DNA of 64,000 bases. Origin: Amycolatopsis albispora (GTDB lineage Bacteria > Actinomycetota > Actinomycetes > Mycobacteriales > Pseudonocardiaceae). This document shows, one piece after another, positions 25,722-34,351 of this stretch. A program made the translations under genes and the position numbers. Each line of letters starts with the position of its first letter. Position 1 is the first letter of the stretch. The stretch is taken from NCBI RefSeq assembly GCF_003312875.1, contig NZ_CP015163.1, positions 1-64,000 on the forward strand, in the 5' to 3' direction. The notes beneath the pieces are model-generated. The model was given only the letters and a program-made list of their open reading frames with translations, did not search any database and was not told where the DNA came from.

Positions 25722-26348
25722 ATGCGGAAACTGGTGGTCACCACGTTCGTCTCGCTGGACGGGGTGATGCAGGCGCCGGGCGGGCCCGACGAGGACACCG
25801 AGGGCGGGTTCACCCGCGGCGGGTGGGTCGCGCCGCTGATGGACGAGCGCACCATCGAGCTGATGGCCACGCTGACCAGCCGGGCGGGCGCGCTGCTGCT
25901 CGGCCGCCGGACGTACGAGACCTTCGCCGCGAGCTGGCCGCTGACCGGCGACGACGACCAGGTCGGCTCGCTGCTGAACCCGATGCCGAAGTACGTCGCG
26001 TCGCGCACGCTGAAGACGGTGGAGTGGCGGAATTCCACGCTGCTCACCGGCGACCTGCCCGACGCCGTGCGTGCGCTCAAGGCCGGGGACGGCGGTGAGA
26101 TCCAGGTGCACGGCAGCTGCGGGCTGGTCCAGTCGCTGCTGCGGCACGACCTGGTCGACGAGTTCGTGGTGCTGACCTTCCCGGTGCTGGTCGGCTCGGG
26201 CAAGCGGTTGTTCGGGGAGGGCACGGCGCCTGCCGGGCTGCGGCTGGTCCGGTCGGCCACGCTGGCGGGTGGCGTGGTGCTCGGCCGGTACGCGCGGGCA
26301 GGCGAACCGGTCTACGGTGCGCTGGGGCCGGAAACCGGGAACTGGTGA
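25722..26348 (+). CDS. Dihydrofolate reductase-like (RibD C-terminal) family protein
   Basis: 208 residues. MRKLVVTTFVSLDGVMQAPG, GALLLGRRTYETFAASWP, a strand near VEWRNSTLLTGD and IQVHGSCGLVQSLLRHDLVDE are the standard blocks of the YyaP/YwjB-like DHFR-fold family. GGAGGAAG precedes ATG 25722. First gene of an operon with a YCII/DGPF protein and ECF42 sigma. Proteins of this fold bind NADPH; the substrate is unknown. Confidence 0.88.
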   Translation: MRKLVVTTFVSLDGVMQAPGGPDEDTEGGFTRGGWVAPLMDERTIELMATLTSRAGALLLGRRTYETFAASWPLTGDDDQVGSLLNPMPKYVASRTLKTVEWRNSTLLTGDLPDAVRALKAGDGGEIQVHGSCGLVQSLLRHDLVDEFVVLTFPVLVGSGKRLFGEGTAPAGLRLVRSATLAGGVVLGRYARAGEPVYGALGPETGNW

Positions 26349-26359
26349 AGGGGAAGCCG

Positions 26360-26695
26360 ATGCCGCAGTACGCGATCCTGATCTACGAGAAGGAACTGCC
26401 CGGCGGGGTCGCCGACATCCCGCCCGAGGTGATGGAGGCCAATCTCCGCGTCGGCGAGCAGATCGAGGCGATGGGCGCGCGGGTGGTGCACGAGCAGGGG
26501 CTGCAGCCGGTCGCGCGGACCAAGACCATCCACAAGGGAGGATTGGTCACCGACGGGCCGTTCCTGGAGACCAAGGAGGTCATCGCCGGGTTCTTCGTGG
26601 TGGAGACCGAGGACTTCGACACCGCGGTCGCCATCGGCAAGCTGCTGCCGATCATGGACGGCGCGGTCGAGGTGCGGCCGTTGTTCGAACCGTGA
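26360..26695 (+). CDS. YCII-related (DGPF-domain) protein
   Basis: 111 residues from ATG 26360, chosen because AAGGGGAAG precedes it; GTG 26345 is in frame. MPQYAILIYEKE starts the ferredoxin-like fold and LVTDGPFLETKEVIAGFFVVE holds the name-giving DGPF motif. DGPF proteins are encoded with ECF42 sigma factors across actinobacteria, as here, where the stop overlaps the sigma gene start (GTGA). Their biochemical role is unresolved. Confidence 0.9.
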   Translation: MPQYAILIYEKELPGGVADIPPEVMEANLRVGEQIEAMGARVVHEQGLQPVARTKTIHKGGLVTDGPFLETKEVIAGFFVVETEDFDTAVAIGKLLPIMDGAVEVRPLFEP

Positions 26696-27936
26696 GTGGT
26701 GTCGCGGCAGCGGTCGCGGACGCGCACCGTCGCGAGTGGGCCGGGGTGCTCGCCGCGACGGTGCGCGTCACGCGTGACCTCGGCCTGGCCGAGGAGTGCG
26801 TGCAGGACGCGTACGCCGCCGCGCTGGCGGACTGGGAACGCAACGGCGTCCCGGCGAATCCGGGGGCCTGGCTGAACACCGCCGCCCGGCGGAACGCGCT
26901 GGACCTGTTGCGCCGGGCGAAGACGCTGCGGTCCAAACTGCACCTGCTGGTCGTGCCGGAAGAGGCCGCCGAACCGGCTCGCGACGATCGGCTGCGGCTG
27001 GTCTTCCTGTGCTGTCACCCCGCGTTGTCGGTGGAGGCGCAGGTCGCGCTGACGCTCCGGCTGGTCTGCGGGGTGAGCACGGGCGGTATCGCGGACGCGT
27101 TCCTGGTCGCCGAGACCACCATGGCCGCGCGCCTGACCAGGGCGAAGAAGAAGATCGCCGGCGCGGGCATTCCGTTCCGGATGCCGTCGGCCGCAGAACT
27201 GCCGGGGCGGCTGGATGCCGTGCTCACGGTGATCCACCTCGCGTTCACCGCCGGGCACACGGCGCCAGCTGGGCCGGAGTTGACCGACGACGACCTGGCT
27301 GGGCGCGCGGTCGATTTGGCACGGTTGTTGTACGAGTTGTTGCCGGGGGAGCGGGAGGTCGCTGGCCTGCTCGCGCTGTTGCTGGCCAATCACGCGCGGC
27401 GGGGTGCGCGTGGTGGGGTGGACGGGTTGGTTCGACTGTCCGAACAGGACCGGTCGGTGTGGGATCGATCGATGATCGCGGAGGCGGATCGGCTGGTGGT
27501 CGGCGCGTTGCGGGGTGGGCGGCCCGGCCGGTTCGCGTTGCAGGCGGCGATTGCGGCGTTGCATGCGGACGCGCCGTCCTATGCGGACACTGACTGGAGT
27601 CAGATTCTGGTGCTGTACGGGGAGTTGCTTCGAGTGTGGCCGTCGCCGGTGGTGGCGTTGAATCGGGCGGTTGCGGTGTCCATGGTGGACGGGCCGGAGG
27701 TGGGGTTGGCTGAGGTTGTGCGGTTGGAGGGTGACGAGCGGCTGGCTGGGTATCACTACTTGCCCGCGGTGAAGGCCGATTTGCTGCGGAGGCTGGGGCG
27801 CGTGGCGGAGGCCGCGGAGGCGTATGAGCGGGCTTTTGCGCTGGCGGGGAATGAGGTCGAGCGTGCTTTTCTGAGTGGACAGTTAGCGCAGCTCGGTCAG
27901 GAGGCGCCGGGTGCGCGCGGGGGCGGTCGGCGGTAG
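26692..27936 (+). CDS. ECF42-group RNA polymerase sigma factor with long C-terminal extension
   Basis: 414 residues. Sigma region 2 lies at about 12-75 (AEECVQDAYAAALADWERNG, NPGAWLNTAARRNALDLLRR) and region 4 at about 105-160 (QVALTLRLVCGVSTGGIADAFLVAETTMAARLTRAK). The remaining ~230 residues are the SnoaL-free, TPR-like extension typical of ECF42, needed for activity in characterised members. No anti-sigma gene is present. Third-position GC drops after about 27290. Its 3' end overlaps the Rrf2 gene by 54 bp tail to tail. Confidence 0.92.
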   Translation: MSGVAAAVADAHRREWAGVLAATVRVTRDLGLAEECVQDAYAAALADWERNGVPANPGAWLNTAARRNALDLLRRAKTLRSKLHLLVVPEEAAEPARDDRLRLVFLCCHPALSVEAQVALTLRLVCGVSTGGIADAFLVAETTMAARLTRAKKKIAGAGIPFRMPSAAELPGRLDAVLTVIHLAFTAGHTAPAGPELTDDDLAGRAVDLARLLYELLPGEREVAGLLALLLANHARRGARGGVDGLVRLSEQDRSVWDRSMIAEADRLVVGALRGGRPGRFALQAAIAALHADAPSYADTDWSQILVLYGELLRVWPSPVVALNRAVAVSMVDGPEVGLAEVVRLEGDERLAGYHYLPAVKADLLRRLGRVAEAAEAYERAFALAGNEVERAFLSGQLAQLGQEAPGARGGGRR

Positions 27937-28356
27937 CGCGTCGAGAATGGTGGCGAGGGTTTCCCCGGCGAGCGTCTGCCGCCACGCGTTGTGCGCATCG
28001 GCCATTTTCGCGGCGAGAATGCAGGTGTTCCGGCAGTCTTCGGCGGGCAGCGCGCCCCGGCCCTGCTGGCGGATTTCGCGGCATTCGTAGGGTGACGAGC
28101 CGCCGTCGACCGCTTCGACGATGTCCAGCAGGGTGATCTCGGCGGCGGGCTTCGCGAGCCGGAAACCCCCGCGCGGCCCGGTCGACGCGGTCAGGACCCC
28201 GGCGCGGACGAGCGCCTTGAGCTGCTTGGCCAGGTAGGGCGCCGGGAGGTCGAAGTACTCGGCGAGCTGGTTCGTCGACGCGCTGGCGCCCGGTTCGAGC
28301 TGCGCCAGCGAGGTGGCGCAGTGCAGGGCCCATTCGGTGCTCACCGGAAGCTTCAC
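27883..28356 (-). CDS. rsrR: Rrf2-family regulator, RsrR-like redox sensor
   Basis: 157 residues. Winged HTH (STNQLAEYFDLPAPYLAKQL, TASTGPRGGFRLAKPA) and a Cys-containing loop. Glu8, His12, Cys92 and Cys112 line up, with an offset of two in the Cys, with the Glu/His/Cys/Cys ligands reported for the 2Fe-2S cluster of Streptomyces RsrR (recalled, E8/H12/C90/C110). Cys108 is an extra. It is divergent from an NmrA-type NAD(P)-binding gene, as rsrR is in S. venezuelae, and probably represses it in response to redox state. Confidence 0.82.
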   Translation of the reverse strand: MKLPVSTEWALHCATSLAQLEPGASASTNQLAEYFDLPAPYLAKQLKALVRAGVLTASTGPRGGFRLAKPAAEITLLDIVEAVDGGSSPYECREIRQQGRGALPAEDCRNTCILAAKMADAHNAWRQTLAGETLATILDALPPTAPARTRRLLTELR

Positions 28357-28377
28357 GGGCTCCAGTCTATCGTAGAT

Positions 28378-28402
28378 ATTGTGGACCCATTAAGTCCGTG
28401 AT
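28378..28402. promoter_or_regulatory. Candidate Rrf2/RsrR operator
   Basis: Imperfect dyad ATTGTGGAC (28378-28386), seven bases, GTCCGTGAT (28394-28402), six of nine positions paired, in the 87-bp gap between the rrf2 gene and the reductase gene. The outer CTATC (28367-28371) and GATAG (28401-28405) also pair. Position suggests control of both genes. Confidence 0.45.
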
Positions 28403-28443
28403 AGGTTGCGGTGGTCTGGCAGCTTGATCGCTGGGGAAGGGGT

Positions 28444-29199
28444 ATGGACATGCGGATCGCGGTGGCCGGGGCGACGGGGAACATCGGCGCCCGGACGGCG
28501 GCGGTGCTGGAGCGGCAGGGGCACGAGGTGGTGCGGATCAGTCGGTCGCGCGGTGTCGACCTGTCGACCGGGGCGGGGTTGGACGAGGCGCTGGCCGGGG
28601 TGGAGGCGGTGGTCGACGCGATCAGTTCGCCGCCCATGGACGAGGCGTCGACGGTGGAGTACCTCGGGACGGCGACGCGCAACCTGCTGGCGGCGGAGGC
28701 GAAGGCCGGGGTGCGGCACCACGTTCTGCTGTCGATCGTGGGGATCGCGAAGGTGCCGGGGAACGCGCACTACGCGGGGAAGCGGGAGCAGGAGCGGCTG
28801 GTGTCGGGTGGGCCGGTGCCGTGGACCATCGTTCCGGCGACGCAGTTCCACGATTTCGCGGAGATGGTCGTGGGGTGGACGGAGCGCGACGGGGTGGCGA
28901 CGATCGCGCCGTTGCTGGTGCAGCCGATCGCGCCGGACGATGTGGCGGCGGTTTTGGCGGAGATCGCGGCCGGGGAGCCGAAGGGCCGGTATGCCGACGT
29001 GGCTGGGCCGGAGCGGCAGGACCTGGTGGACATGGCGCGGCGGACTCTGCGGGCTCGGGGGCGGGAGGTGCGGTTGGTGCCGGGGTGGGATGGGGTTTTC
29101 GGGGTTTCGATGGCGGGGGAGGTTTTGTTGCCGGGGGAAGGGGCGCGGGTGGAATCGACTACGTTTGATGAATGGTTGGGGGCCATCCCCGAATTTTGA
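28444..29199 (+). CDS. NmrA/atypical SDR-family NAD(P)-binding protein
   Basis: 251 residues. The N-terminal loop MRIAVAGATGNIGARTA (GATGxxG) binds NAD(P); VRHHVLLSIVGI and YAGKREQERLVSG hold the atypical-SDR core with Lys in YxxxK-like spacing. ATG 28444 follows GGGGAAGGGG. It is divergent from the rsrR-like gene, matching the S. venezuelae rsrR neighbour. Its final codons and TGA stop run into the repeated unit that carries the DUF222-HNH gene, so its original C-terminus may have been changed. Confidence 0.82.
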   Translation: MDMRIAVAGATGNIGARTAAVLERQGHEVVRISRSRGVDLSTGAGLDEALAGVEAVVDAISSPPMDEASTVEYLGTATRNLLAAEAKAGVRHHVLLSIVGIAKVPGNAHYAGKREQERLVSGGPVPWTIVPATQFHDFAEMVVGWTERDGVATIAPLLVQPIAPDDVAAVLAEIAAGEPKGRYADVAGPERQDLVDMARRTLRARGREVRLVPGWDGVFGVSMAGEVLLPGEGARVESTTFDEWLGAIPEF

Positions 29200-29208
29200 T
29201 TGTGACTA

Positions 29209-29266
29209 CGGCGAGGGCCAGCTTGTCAAGGCTGGGAAGAGTACCTTGACAAGCTGGCCCTCGCCG
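29209..29266 (+). terminator. Perfect 23-bp stem terminator
   Basis: Arms 29209-29231 and 29244-29266 pair perfectly around a 12-base loop and are followed by TGTTTT. It lies 10 bases after the NmrA-type gene stop, and an identical copy precedes the second DUF222-HNH gene, so it belongs to the repeated unit and shields it from read-through. Confidence 0.85.
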
Positions 29267-29357
29267 TGTTTTGGCTTTGTATCGGGGATGGGGGAGGTGT
29301 GGGTGGGCTTCGTGGTCGGCTTTTGTATTCACCGTTTCCTTTCGAACGTATGTGTGG

Positions 29358-29363
29358 TATGAT
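29358..29363 (+). promoter_or_regulatory. Extended -10 element giving a leaderless DUF222-HNH transcript
   Basis: TGGTATGAT (TGN plus TATGAT at 29358-29363) ends five bases before the ATG at 29369, which has no ribosome site. Transcription would start at or next to the A of ATG. The same sequence precedes the other copy (44149-44154). Confidence 0.5.
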
Positions 29364-29368
29364 GTGGT

Positions 29369-30505
29369 ATGGAATCTTCTGAGGGGGAGATCCTCCTTGA
29401 TTTGAAATCCACTGCTGCGGAGATTGCCCGGCTTGAGGCTCGGTTGGTCAGGCAGGTGGTCTCGTTCACCCGAGCTTTTTCGATGAAGCGCGGAGTGGCC
29501 GAGGAGTTGTCTATGGCGTTGTGCATGACCAAGTTCAAGGCCCACGCGTTGATCGCCCATGCGGAGGGCTTGGTTGATCGCTTCCCGGCTGTGCTGGGGT
29601 TGGTGGAGGCTGGGGCTGTGCCGATGGCCTCGGCGGTGGCGGTGAATGACGCGGCGGCCTGGCTGGCCGACGACAAGGCGGCGGTGGTTGATGAGGTGAT
29701 GGCCGGTCGTCTTGAGGGGAAGAATCCGACGGCGGCTCGCCGATCGGCGACTTCGGCGGCGGCTCGTGCTGACCCGGAAGGTTTTGAGGAGCGTGCTCGT
29801 AGGCCTCGTGAGGATCGTGGTCTCCATCTGCACCACGGGACTGCTGGCGTGGCTGGCCTCTCTCTCGAAAACGCTCCTGTCGAGAAGGCGGTGGCGGCGT
29901 ATGTGTGCGTCGATCGCCAAGCTCGTTTGTTGAAGACTGCGGACGAGACCCGCACCCTGGACCAACTGCGTGCCGACGTGGCACTGGACATGCTGGTGGG
30001 CAAGCAGTTCGGTGGTGAGGTGAAGGCCCACGTGTATCTGTATCTGGATGCTCTCACCTACGCCGGGCTCCGCAATGAACCCGCCGAGCTGGCCGGGCAC
30101 GGACCGATCCCGGCGTCGCTTGCCCGCGACATCGCCGCCCACCCTGGCACGGTCTTCCAGCGCATTATCACTGATCCCACCACCGGACAAGTTGTGGAAC
30201 TCGGCCGCCGGAAGTATCGGCCTCGGGCTGGGCTGGATGAGCTGGTGCGAGTCCGGGATCGCGAATGTCGTCGTCCCGGTTGTACCCGTCCGGCCCAGTT
30301 CGGCGATCTTGATCATTGCGATAGTCGCGGCCGAGGTTGGAAAGACGGATGTCCCACCGGCGCGACCACGCTGGTCGGGTTGTGCCGGGCCGACCACAAG
30401 TTGCGTGACCTGCCCGGATGGCAGCACGAGGTCGCTCCCGATGGCACCTTGACGATCACCACACCGGCCAACCAGACCTACACCAGCCGCCCCGAGCCGT
30501 TGTAG
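29369..30505 (+). CDS. DUF222 and HNH endonuclease-domain protein (13E12 repeat family), copy A
   Basis: 378 residues. DUF222 covers about 20-290 (helical; VEAGAVPMASAVAVNDAAAWL, LDQLRADVALDMLVGKQ) and a C-terminal HNH nuclease domain about 300-365 (CRRPGCTRPAQFGDLDHCDS, then LCRADHKLRD). The HNH Asn position appears to be Thr, so activity is uncertain. Codon use is less GC-rich than the neighbours, hinting at transfer. It is about 94% identical (21 differences in 378) to the copy at 44160. Members are multicopy in actinobacteria, as in the 13E12 repeats of Mycobacterium; their role is unknown. Confidence 0.88.
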   Translation: MESSEGEILLDLKSTAAEIARLEARLVRQVVSFTRAFSMKRGVAEELSMALCMTKFKAHALIAHAEGLVDRFPAVLGLVEAGAVPMASAVAVNDAAAWLADDKAAVVDEVMAGRLEGKNPTAARRSATSAAARADPEGFEERARRPREDRGLHLHHGTAGVAGLSLENAPVEKAVAAYVCVDRQARLLKTADETRTLDQLRADVALDMLVGKQFGGEVKAHVYLYLDALTYAGLRNEPAELAGHGPIPASLARDIAAHPGTVFQRIITDPTTGQVVELGRRKYRPRAGLDELVRVRDRECRRPGCTRPAQFGDLDHCDSRGRGWKDGCPTGATTLVGLCRADHKLRDLPGWQHEVAPDGTLTITTPANQTYTSRPEPL

Positions 30506-30598
30506 CGGCAGACGGTCGGGAAAGTCCACATTCGGTCCGTCATTGTCCAACCGCGAGTCCGTAGTCTCAGGCCGGTCCGGCGGTGAACGGAGTAACGG

Positions 30599-31504
30599 AT
30601 GGTGGCACTGGGGGAGCGCAAACGCCGCCGCCGTCGCGACTCCCGGACGCCCTATCTGCTCATCGCGCCCGCGGTGCTGGCGATGCTGGCCTTCCTGGTC
30701 TACCCGGTGGCCAGCGTCGTCTACTACAGCCTCCAGCACCGCCAGCTGAGCAAACCGTGGCTCGACGGGTTCGCCGGGCTGGACAACTTCACCCGGATGC
30801 TCACCGCCGACCCGCTGTTCTGGCAGAGCCTCGCGTTCACCGCGAAATGGGTGTTCGTCGAGGTCGCGTTGCAATTCGTGCTGGGGCTGGCGCTGGCGTT
30901 GATCGTGAACGAGACCTTCGTCGGGCGGGCGGTGGCGCGGGCGCTGGTGTTTTCGCCGTGGGCCGTGTCCGGGGTGCTCACCACCGGGATCTGGGTGCTG
31001 CTCTACAACCCGACCACCGGGCTGTCCCGCTACCTCGCCGACCTCGGGCTGATGGACTACGGCGCGGCACCACTGGCCGACCCCGGCACCGTCTTCTCCG
31101 CGGCCGTGCTCGCCGAGCTGTGGCGCGGGGTGCCGTTCTTCGCCATCCTGCTGCTCGCCGACCTCCAGGGCGTGCCGAAGGACCTCTACGAAGCCGCGTC
31201 GGTGGACGGGGCCGGGCGCGCCCGCCGCTTCCTGCACATCACGCTCCCGCACCTGCGCGACACCATCATCCTCGCCACCCTGCTGCGCGCGGTCTGGGAG
31301 TTCAACAACGTCGACCTCCTCTACACGCTCACCGGCGGCGGACCGGCGCACCAGACCACCACGCTGCCGCTGTACGTGGCCGCCACGGCGGCGCAGTCCC
31401 ACGACTTCGGCTACGGCTCCGCCCTGACCATGGCGGGCTTCGTGATCCTGACCTTCTTCTCGATTCTCTACCTGCGCCTCGGCAGGTGGGGGGTGAATCG
31501 ATGA
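30599..31504 (+). CDS. Sugar ABC transporter permease (MalF/UgpA type)
   Basis: 301 residues, six membrane helices (first at about 18-42, PYLLIAPAVLAMLAFLVYPV). The EAA loop EAASVDGAGRARRFLHITLP at about 199-218 docks the ATPase. ATG 30599 heads an operon of two permeases, a Gfo-PmoA fusion protein and a binding lipoprotein. No ATPase gene is present, so a shared MsiK-type ATPase encoded elsewhere is presumed. Next to a pectate lyase, it may import oligogalacturonides. Confidence 0.92.
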   Translation: MVALGERKRRRRRDSRTPYLLIAPAVLAMLAFLVYPVASVVYYSLQHRQLSKPWLDGFAGLDNFTRMLTADPLFWQSLAFTAKWVFVEVALQFVLGLALALIVNETFVGRAVARALVFSPWAVSGVLTTGIWVLLYNPTTGLSRYLADLGLMDYGAAPLADPGTVFSAAVLAELWRGVPFFAILLLADLQGVPKDLYEAASVDGAGRARRFLHITLPHLRDTIILATLLRAVWEFNNVDLLYTLTGGGPAHQTTTLPLYVAATAAQSHDFGYGSALTMAGFVILTFFSILYLRLGRWGVNR

Positions 31505-32373
31505 GCACAACGGAAATGGCCCCCGTGGCCCCGGCGGCACCGCCGCCCGCGCCGCCGGTCCGGAAAGCCAGGAAACCCCGGTGGGAGATCTATCTTCCGC
31601 TGGGGTTGTACCTGCTGTTCACGCTGGTGCCGTTCTACTGGATGGTGGTCTTCGCGGTGCGTCCGCGCGGGTCCTCGTCGCTGGTGCCGTGGCCGATCTC
31701 GCTGGAGAACTTCGAGACGGTCTGGACCGGCATGGGCTTCGGCGTGTTCTTCCAGAACAGCTTCCTGGTCGGGGTGGCGTCGCTGGTGGCGACCACGGCG
31801 ATCGCGCTGCCCGGCGGGTACGCGCTGGCCCGCTTCCGGTTCCGCGGCAGGCGCGTGTTCCTGGTTTCGCTGCTGTGCAGCCAGTTCATCCCCGGCGCGA
31901 TGATGCTGATCCCGCTGTTCGAGATCTTCCGCACGCTGGGCCTGGTGAACAGCCTGAGCAGCCTGGTGATCGCCGAGACGGTGTTCCAGCTGCCACTTTC
32001 ACTGGTGCTGATCAGCGGTTTCATCGCGAGCATCCCAGTGGAACTCGAAGAGGCCGCGCAGGCCGACGGGTGCACGCGGCTGCGTGCCTTCTTCGCCGTG
32101 GTGCTGCCGTTGCTGCGGCCGGGGCTGGTCGCGGTCGGCTCTTTCGCGTTCATCCACAGCTGGAACAACTTCCTGTTCGCGTTGATGTTCGTCAGCGACC
32201 AGGACAAGTTCACCGTGCCGGTCGGGCTGGCGTTCACCCTCGGCGAGTTCAGCGTGGACTTCGGCGCGCTCGCCGCCGGTGGCGTGGTGGCCGCGCTGCC
32301 GGTGGTGCTGGTGTTCGCGGTGGTGCAGCGCTACCTGGTGCAGGGCCTGTCGGCGGGCGCGGTGAAGGGATGA
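31501..32373 (+). CDS. Sugar ABC transporter permease (MalG/UgpE type)
   Basis: 290 residues. A Pro/Ala-rich N-terminus precedes six membrane helices and the EAA loop EEAAQADGCTRLRAFFAVVL (about 181-200). ATGA overlap with the preceding permease gene shows translational coupling, and the same overlap joins it to the next gene. It forms the import channel with the MalF-type partner. Confidence 0.92.
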   Translation: MSTTEMAPVAPAAPPPAPPVRKARKPRWEIYLPLGLYLLFTLVPFYWMVVFAVRPRGSSSLVPWPISLENFETVWTGMGFGVFFQNSFLVGVASLVATTAIALPGGYALARFRFRGRRVFLVSLLCSQFIPGAMMLIPLFEIFRTLGLVNSLSSLVIAETVFQLPLSLVLISGFIASIPVELEEAAQADGCTRLRAFFAVVLPLLRPGLVAVGSFAFIHSWNNFLFALMFVSDQDKFTVPVGLAFTLGEFSVDFGALAAGGVVAALPVVLVFAVVQRYLVQGLSAGAVKG

Positions 32374-34343
32374 GCGTGGAACCGGTGCGGGTGGTGCTGG
32401 CCGGGGTGCACGGGCACGGCCGGTGGCATCTGGACAACCTGCGCCGGCTGGCGAGCCGGGGCGCGGTGCGGCTGGCCGGGGTGTGCGACACGCGCCCGGT
32501 GGACGCCGCGCAGCTGGCCGGGTTCGGCAAGCCGGAGCAGGCGGGCAGGCTCGGCCCGCTGGTCCGGCGCACCGGCGCCGAGCTGGTCATCCTGGCCACG
32601 CCGATCCACACGCACGCCGAGCTGGGCGCCGAAGCGTTGCGTGCCGGGGCGCACTTGTTGCTGGAAAAGCCGCCAGCCGGGAGTTTCGCCGATTACACGC
32701 GACTGTCCGAAGTGGTCACTGCGACCGGGCTCGCCTGCCAGGTCGGGTTCCAGAGCCTCGGTTCGGCCGCGTTGCCGTACCTGCGTGACCTGCTCGCCGG
32801 GAACGGGCTCGGCGCGGTGCGCGGGATCGGTGTCGCCGGGGCGTGGGCCCGTCCGTCGGCCTACTTCGAACGCGCGCCGTGGGCGGGAAAGCGGCGGCTC
32901 AACGGCATCGCGGTGACCGACGGCGCGTTGACCAATCCGTTCGCGCACGCGGTGGCGAGCGCGTTGTCACTGGCCGGTGCCGAGGAACCCGGGTCGCTGC
33001 GCGAGATCGACGTGGAGCTGTACCGGGCCAACCCGATCGAAGCCGACGACACCTCGTGCGTCCGGTTGCGGGTGGCCGGGGGCACGGTGATCACCGTCGC
33101 GGTCTCGATGTGCGCGGAACGCCGTCACGAGCCCGCGGTGGTGGTGCACGGTGAGCACGGGCAGGCCGAGCTGACCTACACCACCGACGAGGTGTGCCTG
33201 CGCCGCCACGGCGCGCCGGACGAGGTCACCCGGCATCCGCGGACCGACCTGCTGGAGAACCTGGTCGCGCACATCCGGACCGGTGCCGAGCTGCTGGTCC
33301 CGTTGCACCGCACCGGCGCGTTCATGCGGGTGGTCGACGCGGTCCGGCGTGCCGCCGAGCCGCGGCCGATCTCGCCGGTGCACCTGGCCGGGCAGAACGG
33401 CGGGCGGGTGCTGGCCGGGATCGAGCGGCTGACCCGCCGCAGCGCGGAGGACCTGGCGTTGTTCTCCGAACTCGAAGTGCCGTGGGCGCCCGCCGAGCAG
33501 GTGCTGCGGGCCGGGGACCGCGACGTGGCCGTGTACCGCTGGTACACCGACGGCCTGCCCGAATCCGTGGCCCCGCGCCCCTTCCTGTACTCGGTGCGCA
33601 CGCTCGCCGGGACCGAGGTCAGCGAGACCGCGCCCGCCGACCACCCGCACCACCTCGGCGTCGGGCTCGCGGTGTCCGATGTGGATGGAACGAACTTCTG
33701 GGGCGGCCGCACCTTCGTCCAGGGCCAGGGCCCGCGCTGGCTCGGCGACCACGGCAGCCAGCGGCACCTGCGGTTCACCCGGCGTGAATCCGGCGGGTTC
33801 ACCGAACTGCTGGACTGGGTGGACGCCGGCGGCCGGACGGTGGCCCGCGAGCGGCGCACGGTGATCGCCCGCCGGCACCAGCCTTCGCGGCTGCCCGGCT
33901 GCTGGGAACTGGACTTCACCTTCCGGCTCGACGGGATCGACCGCGCGCCGCTGCGCATCCGCAGTTCCCACACCAAGGGCCGCGCGGGTGCCGGGTACGG
34001 CGGTTTTTTCTGGCGTGCCCCGGCTTCCTCGACGCGCCGCCGCGTGTTCACCGCCGAAGCAGACGGGGAGGACGCGGTCAACGGTGCCGCCGCCGACTGG
34101 GTCGGGCTGTCCGGCACCTCGCCGTCGGGCCGGGACTGGACGCTGGTGTTCACCCAGTGCGGCCCGGCACGCGACCGCTGGTTCGCCAGGGAACGCGACT
34201 ACCCCGGCATCGGGCCGGGCCTGGCCTGGGAACGCCCGCTGAGCAGCGGATCGGTGACCAGGCGGATCCGCACCGTGGTGGCCGACGGGCGGCTCGACCG
34301 CCGGACCGCGGCCGCGCTGATCCGCCGGACGAGCGAAAGGTAG
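32370..34343 (+). CDS. Gfo/Idh/MocA oxidoreductase fused to a PmoA (DUF6807) domain
   Basis: 657 residues, about twice the size of a Gfo/Idh/MocA enzyme. Residues 1-360 are the dehydrogenase: a Rossmann strand VVLAGVHGHGRWH and the catalytic EKPPAG (Glu99-Lys100-Pro101). Residues about 385-655 are a PmoA-like beta domain with DHPHHLGVGLAVSDVDG, GRTFVQGQGPRWLGDHGSQRH and a late GGFFWRAP. PmoA-type proteins are linked to plant glycan breakdown. Fusion would couple sugar oxidation/elimination with a second sugar-processing step. It lies inside the ABC transporter operon with ATGA overlap at its start. Cytoplasmic. Confidence 0.82.
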   Translation: MSVEPVRVVLAGVHGHGRWHLDNLRRLASRGAVRLAGVCDTRPVDAAQLAGFGKPEQAGRLGPLVRRTGAELVILATPIHTHAELGAEALRAGAHLLLEKPPAGSFADYTRLSEVVTATGLACQVGFQSLGSAALPYLRDLLAGNGLGAVRGIGVAGAWARPSAYFERAPWAGKRRLNGIAVTDGALTNPFAHAVASALSLAGAEEPGSLREIDVELYRANPIEADDTSCVRLRVAGGTVITVAVSMCAERRHEPAVVVHGEHGQAELTYTTDEVCLRRHGAPDEVTRHPRTDLLENLVAHIRTGAELLVPLHRTGAFMRVVDAVRRAAEPRPISPVHLAGQNGGRVLAGIERLTRRSAEDLALFSELEVPWAPAEQVLRAGDRDVAVYRWYTDGLPESVAPRPFLYSVRTLAGTEVSETAPADHPHHLGVGLAVSDVDGTNFWGGRTFVQGQGPRWLGDHGSQRHLRFTRRESGGFTELLDWVDAGGRTVARERRTVIARRHQPSRLPGCWELDFTFRLDGIDRAPLRIRSSHTKGRAGAGYGGFFWRAPASSTRRRVFTAEADGEDAVNGAAADWVGLSGTSPSGRDWTLVFTQCGPARDRWFARERDYPGIGPGLAWERPLSSGSVTRRIRTVVADGRLDRRTAAALIRRTSER

Positions 34344-34351
34344 GTATCGAG

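Larger units (their letters stand above)
29187..30505 (+). repeat. 1,319-bp repeated unit, copy A (terminator, promoter, DUF222-HNH gene)
   Basis: Aligns without a gap to 43978-45296 (constant offset 14,791). Similarity starts at CCCCGA and stops directly after the TAG stop codon. The 182-bp non-coding leader differs at only two positions, less than parts of the coding region. The unit therefore moves or converts as a block. Confidence 0.9.
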
